Below, in pieces: positions 6,032 to 8,085 of a DNA stretch of 8,085 nucleotides. How positions within the stretch are numbered: position 1 is the stretch's first letter; each line of letters opens with the position of its first letter. The DNA is from Clostridia bacterium (GTDB taxonomy: Bacteria; Bacillota; Clostridia; Oscillospirales; CAG-272). Under the pieces are notes generated by a model that was not told the DNA's origin, made no database searches, and saw only the letters and a program-made list of their open reading frames with translations. The stretch is taken from NCBI GenBank assembly GCA_900770145.1, contig CAAGJL010000156.1, forward strand, positions 1 to 8,085, in the 5' to 3' direction. A program made the translations under genes and the position numbers.

Positions 6032-7032
6032 TGTTTTTCACCTCCGAGAAACGCGACTGCCAGATTGACCGCCGCTTCCGCGTCGCCAAGGTCAATCGTC
6101 TCCACACCGCTGTGAATATAGCGGCAGGGGATGGAAAGCGCGCCCGCGCGGCACCCGCCCCGGCTCATCTGCACGGCACTGGTATCGGTGCCGCCGTACA
6201 GCAGAATTTCACACTGTGCGGGAATGTTTTTCTCTTTGGCGAGGGTCAGCAGTTCCTCGGTCAGTCCCCGGTGGCAGATCACGGAGCCGTCTTTTATCTT
6301 TACGGCAACGCCTTTGCCCAGCGCCACTGCCATGGGTTTTGCACCCTGCTCGTCCCCGGTGGCGGTTACGTCAAAATTCAGCGCCACGTCCGGGGTAATT
6401 TCAAAGGCGGCAGGCGCCGCGCCGCGGCAACCGACCTCCTCCTGCACCGTAAACACGTAATAAATGTCGTCTGCGGGGGCGGTCAGTTTTGCCGCAACCT
6501 CTGCCAGCACCGCGCAGCCTGCCCGGTTGTCAAGGGGTCTGCCCGCCACGCGTTTGCCCGCCAGTTTTGTGCAGTGCGCGGGGAGCGCCAGCGCGTCACC
6601 CACGGCAACTTTTTTCTCTGCCGCGCGACGGCTGTCCGCGCCGATGTCTACCACACAGTCCTCCGTTTTGGGGCGACTTTTGGCGGGTGCGTCCGCCGCA
6701 GGCACAAACACGCCGCGCACGCCGCCCGCAAACACCACCTCGCCGTATGCCGCGGCGGTGGCATTGATGCCGCCGATGGGCGCCACGCGCAGATACCCGT
6801 TTTCCTCAATATAAGTGACCAAAAACCCGATTTCGTCCATATGCGCGGTCAGCATCACCCGTCGGGGCGCAGGAGCGCTCCCTTTTTTGAAGCAGATAAG
6901 GTTGCCCGTCGCATCTGTCTTTACGCTGTCGCAAAGCGGCTCCATCGTCTCCCGGATGATCGCCGCGATCCCGTTCTCATCCCCCGAAATAAAGGGGCGG
7001 GCGGGCAAAAATTTTTTCAGAGTCTGTAACAC
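6028..7032 (-). CDS. M42-family metalloaminopeptidase (intact active site)
   Basis: A cytosolic di-metal (zinc/cobalt) aminopeptidase of the TET/FrvX/glutamyl-aminopeptidase family, which trims short peptides and typically forms large dodecamers. The 334-aa protein keeps all expected active-site residues: His64 and Asp66 in LTAHMDEIGF, bridging Asp168 in GRPLDNRAGC, the Glu198-Glu199 pair in VQEEVGCRGA, Asp221 in NFDVTATGD and His307 in CRYIHSGVET. Substrate preference cannot be read from sequence. The start chosen is GTG at 7032, 1 nt after the upstream stop, with AAAGGAGA about 9 nt before it. An in-frame ATG 18 codons further upstream lies inside the preceding gene, and its added residues look unlike the family N-terminus (LQTLKKFLPARPFISGDE). 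The stop overlaps the start of the next gene. It is probably translated together with the degenerate paralogue upstream. Confidence 0.93.
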   Translation of the reverse strand: MLQTLKKFLPARPFISGDENGIAAIIRETMEPLCDSVKTDATGNLICFKKGSAPAPRRVMLTAHMDEIGFLVTYIEENGYLRVAPIGGINATAAAYGEVVFAGGVRGVFVPAADAPAKSRPKTEDCVVDIGADSRRAAEKKVAVGDALALPAHCTKLAGKRVAGRPLDNRAGCAVLAEVAAKLTAPADDIYYVFTVQEEVGCRGAAPAAFEITPDVALNFDVTATGDEQGAKPMAVALGKGVAVKIKDGSVICHRGLTEELLTLAKEKNIPAQCEILLYGGTDTSAVQMSRGGCRAGALSIPCRYIHSGVETIDLGDAEAAVNLAVAFLGGEKQ

Positions 7033-7033
7033 G

Positions 7034-8074
7034 TTATTTTTCTCCTTTGGCAAGCCGCGGCAGAAGTGCCGACAGCAGATTTTCAAGTGCGGTCACGTCG
7101 TTTTTCGCCACCACCGAAGTGGGGGCTTTGCCGGTGCGCACGGGGTAGCCGACAAGCAGGCTTCGCACCCCGGCAAAATTCAGCCCGGAAAAATCGCTCC
7201 CCGCGCCCATTGAGGCGGGGACGGTATAAGAAACACCCGCTTTTTCCGCCGTTTCGCGGGCGATGGCATGAAGCGCGCGATCATAGAGCGCGCGGCTGTC
7301 GGCAAAGGGCAACCCCGCCCCGCCGCCAAGCGTCACGCCTCTCGGCTTATCGCTCATATCGTCGGCGGGCACGCCGTCCGTCAATACGGCAATGTCCGGG
7401 GTGCATTCCGCCAGCGCGGTGCCCGCCGCGGCGGGCACCGCCTCGCACCGGGCAAGAAACAGAAAACTGACCGTGCATGCAGGCGCCTCTTTGGCAAGGG
7501 CAGAGGCAAGTTCCGCCAGCACGGCGCAGGCAACGCGCCCGGAGAGCGCTTTCCCGCGGAAATAGCCGTCCGCTTCCCCGAACACGGCAAACGGGGTGTC
7601 AAACACGCCGAGATCGCCGACGGAAAGCATTTTTGCCGCGTCGTCCGCGTCCTTTGCGCCGATGTCGATATACAAATCATCGGATTTCGGAATCTTACGC
7701 CGCTCGGCGCGATCCTGCAAGTGAATGCCTTTGGCGGCAATCAGCCCTTTGCGGCGGGTTTGTTCGTCTCCCAGTATAACAAAACGCCCGGAAAGCACCC
7801 GCGGGTCAATCCGCCCCAACGGCTCAAAACGAAAATACTCGTCCTGCGCCTCGGTCAGCATCAGCCCCGGCTCGTCCATATGCGCAAGGAACGCCACGTG
7901 CGGGGCGGCGGACTTTCCTTTGATGGTGACCGTCAGATTTCCGTTCCGGGAGGTCGCCGGGTGCAACCCTGCGGCAAGGAGCCTGTCCGACAGGAGCGCG
8001 CGCACTTCCCCCTCCATGGACGGGGGCGCAAACGCTTCACACAGGGATTTCAGAAAATTCAGATCGGTTTTCAT
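7034..8074 (-). CDS. M42-family aminopeptidase paralogue with a degraded active site (probable pseudoenzyme)
   Basis: The full-length (346 aa) M42 fold is recognisable from FAPPSMEGEVRALL (15-28), LAHMDEPGLML (63-73), YIDIGAKDADDA (135-146), a KALSGRVACAVLAELA segment (175-190) and GAGSDFSGLNFAGV (290-303). Aligned by eye to the neighbouring intact enzyme, it keeps the first ligand pair (His65, Asp67), Glu211 and Asp233. However, the bridging metal Asp is Ser178, the catalytic base Glu is Cys210 (ARCEAVP in place of VQEEVGC), and the C-terminal His ligand is lost (VRTGKAPTS in place of CRYIHSGVE). The frame is intact over the whole length, so this is not simple decay. It could be a regulatory or structural subunit of a mixed oligomer, or have a new role. 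The ATG at 8074 is 11 nt from the window edge, with only a weak GGCAG before it. More genes of the operon may lie beyond. Confidence 0.85.
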   Translation of the reverse strand: MKTDLNFLKSLCEAFAPPSMEGEVRALLSDRLLAAGLHPATSRNGNLTVTIKGKSAAPHVAFLAHMDEPGLMLTEAQDEYFRFEPLGRIDPRVLSGRFVILGDEQTRRKGLIAAKGIHLQDRAERRKIPKSDDLYIDIGAKDADDAAKMLSVGDLGVFDTPFAVFGEADGYFRGKALSGRVACAVLAELASALAKEAPACTVSFLFLARCEAVPAAAGTALAECTPDIAVLTDGVPADDMSDKPRGVTLGGGAGLPFADSRALYDRALHAIARETAEKAGVSYTVPASMGAGSDFSGLNFAGVRSLLVGYPVRTGKAPTSVVAKNDVTALENLLSALLPRLAKGEK

Positions 8075-8085
8075 CTGCCAAACAC

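Noticed and set aside
5974..7029. Long plus-strand open frame of 351 codons opposite the M42 and lyase-like genes (and similar ones at 308-940, 1034-1846, 1777-2706 and 3326-4126)
   Set aside because: They lie antisense to well-recognised genes, read as low-complexity Arg/His/Gly/Pro-rich protein without family motifs, and arise from the high G+C third positions of the real genes.
7034..8074. Degenerate M42 gene as a decaying pseudogene
   Set aside because: The frame is intact with no stop or frameshift, codon use matches the neighbours, and the operon spacing is preserved, so a maintained protein is more likely.

Overview
This is a dense, G+C-rich segment of an anaerobic Firmicutes-type chromosome. 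The gene content fits the Clostridia best, probably an uncultured Oscillospiraceae-like gut bacterium. The clues are the pth-mfd pair, a PF06838 'methionine gamma-lyase/aluminium resistance' protein (a mostly Firmicutes family), tandem M42 aminopeptidase genes and a small PsbP/DcrB-like lipoprotein. The taxonomic call is an inference; no rRNA or other marker is present. All seven genes lie on the minus strand, so the window is read right to left.

Right block (8074 down to 3059): five genes form one tight operon with junctions of -4 to +5 nt. In order they are an M42 aminopeptidase paralogue that has lost several metal/catalytic residues, an intact M42 aminopeptidase (GTG start), a PF06838 PLP-dependent C-S lyase-like protein, a small lipoprotein with a PsbP/DcrB-like domain, and a NifS/IscS-type cysteine desulfurase. 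A peptide-to-amino-acid-to-sulfur theme is plausible but is an inference. The promoter of this block is outside the window.

Centre (3058 down to 2665): the only substantial non-coding stretch is highly organised. It has a perfect 24-bp palindrome just after the desulfurase stop and a textbook sigma-A promoter (TTGACA, 17-bp spacer, TATAAT) on the minus strand. It then has a 280-bp element bounded by 30-bp inverted repeats (27/30 identical), whose interior is two large imperfect hairpins placed end to end. It may be a MITE-like non-autonomous element, a three-way-junction structured RNA, or both. The promoter would start transcription just outside the right arm, so the element would be the bulk of a leader of about 330 nt for the next operon.

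Left block (2664 down to 1): pth (peptidyl-tRNA hydrolase) overlaps mfd (transcription-repair coupling factor) by 4 nt. mfd runs off the window just after its Walker A motif.

No tRNA, rRNA, CRISPR array, phage gene or transposase gene was seen. The two observations most worth following are the TIR-hairpin-hairpin-TIR element driven by a consensus promoter, and the degenerate M42 paralogue co-translated with an intact one.
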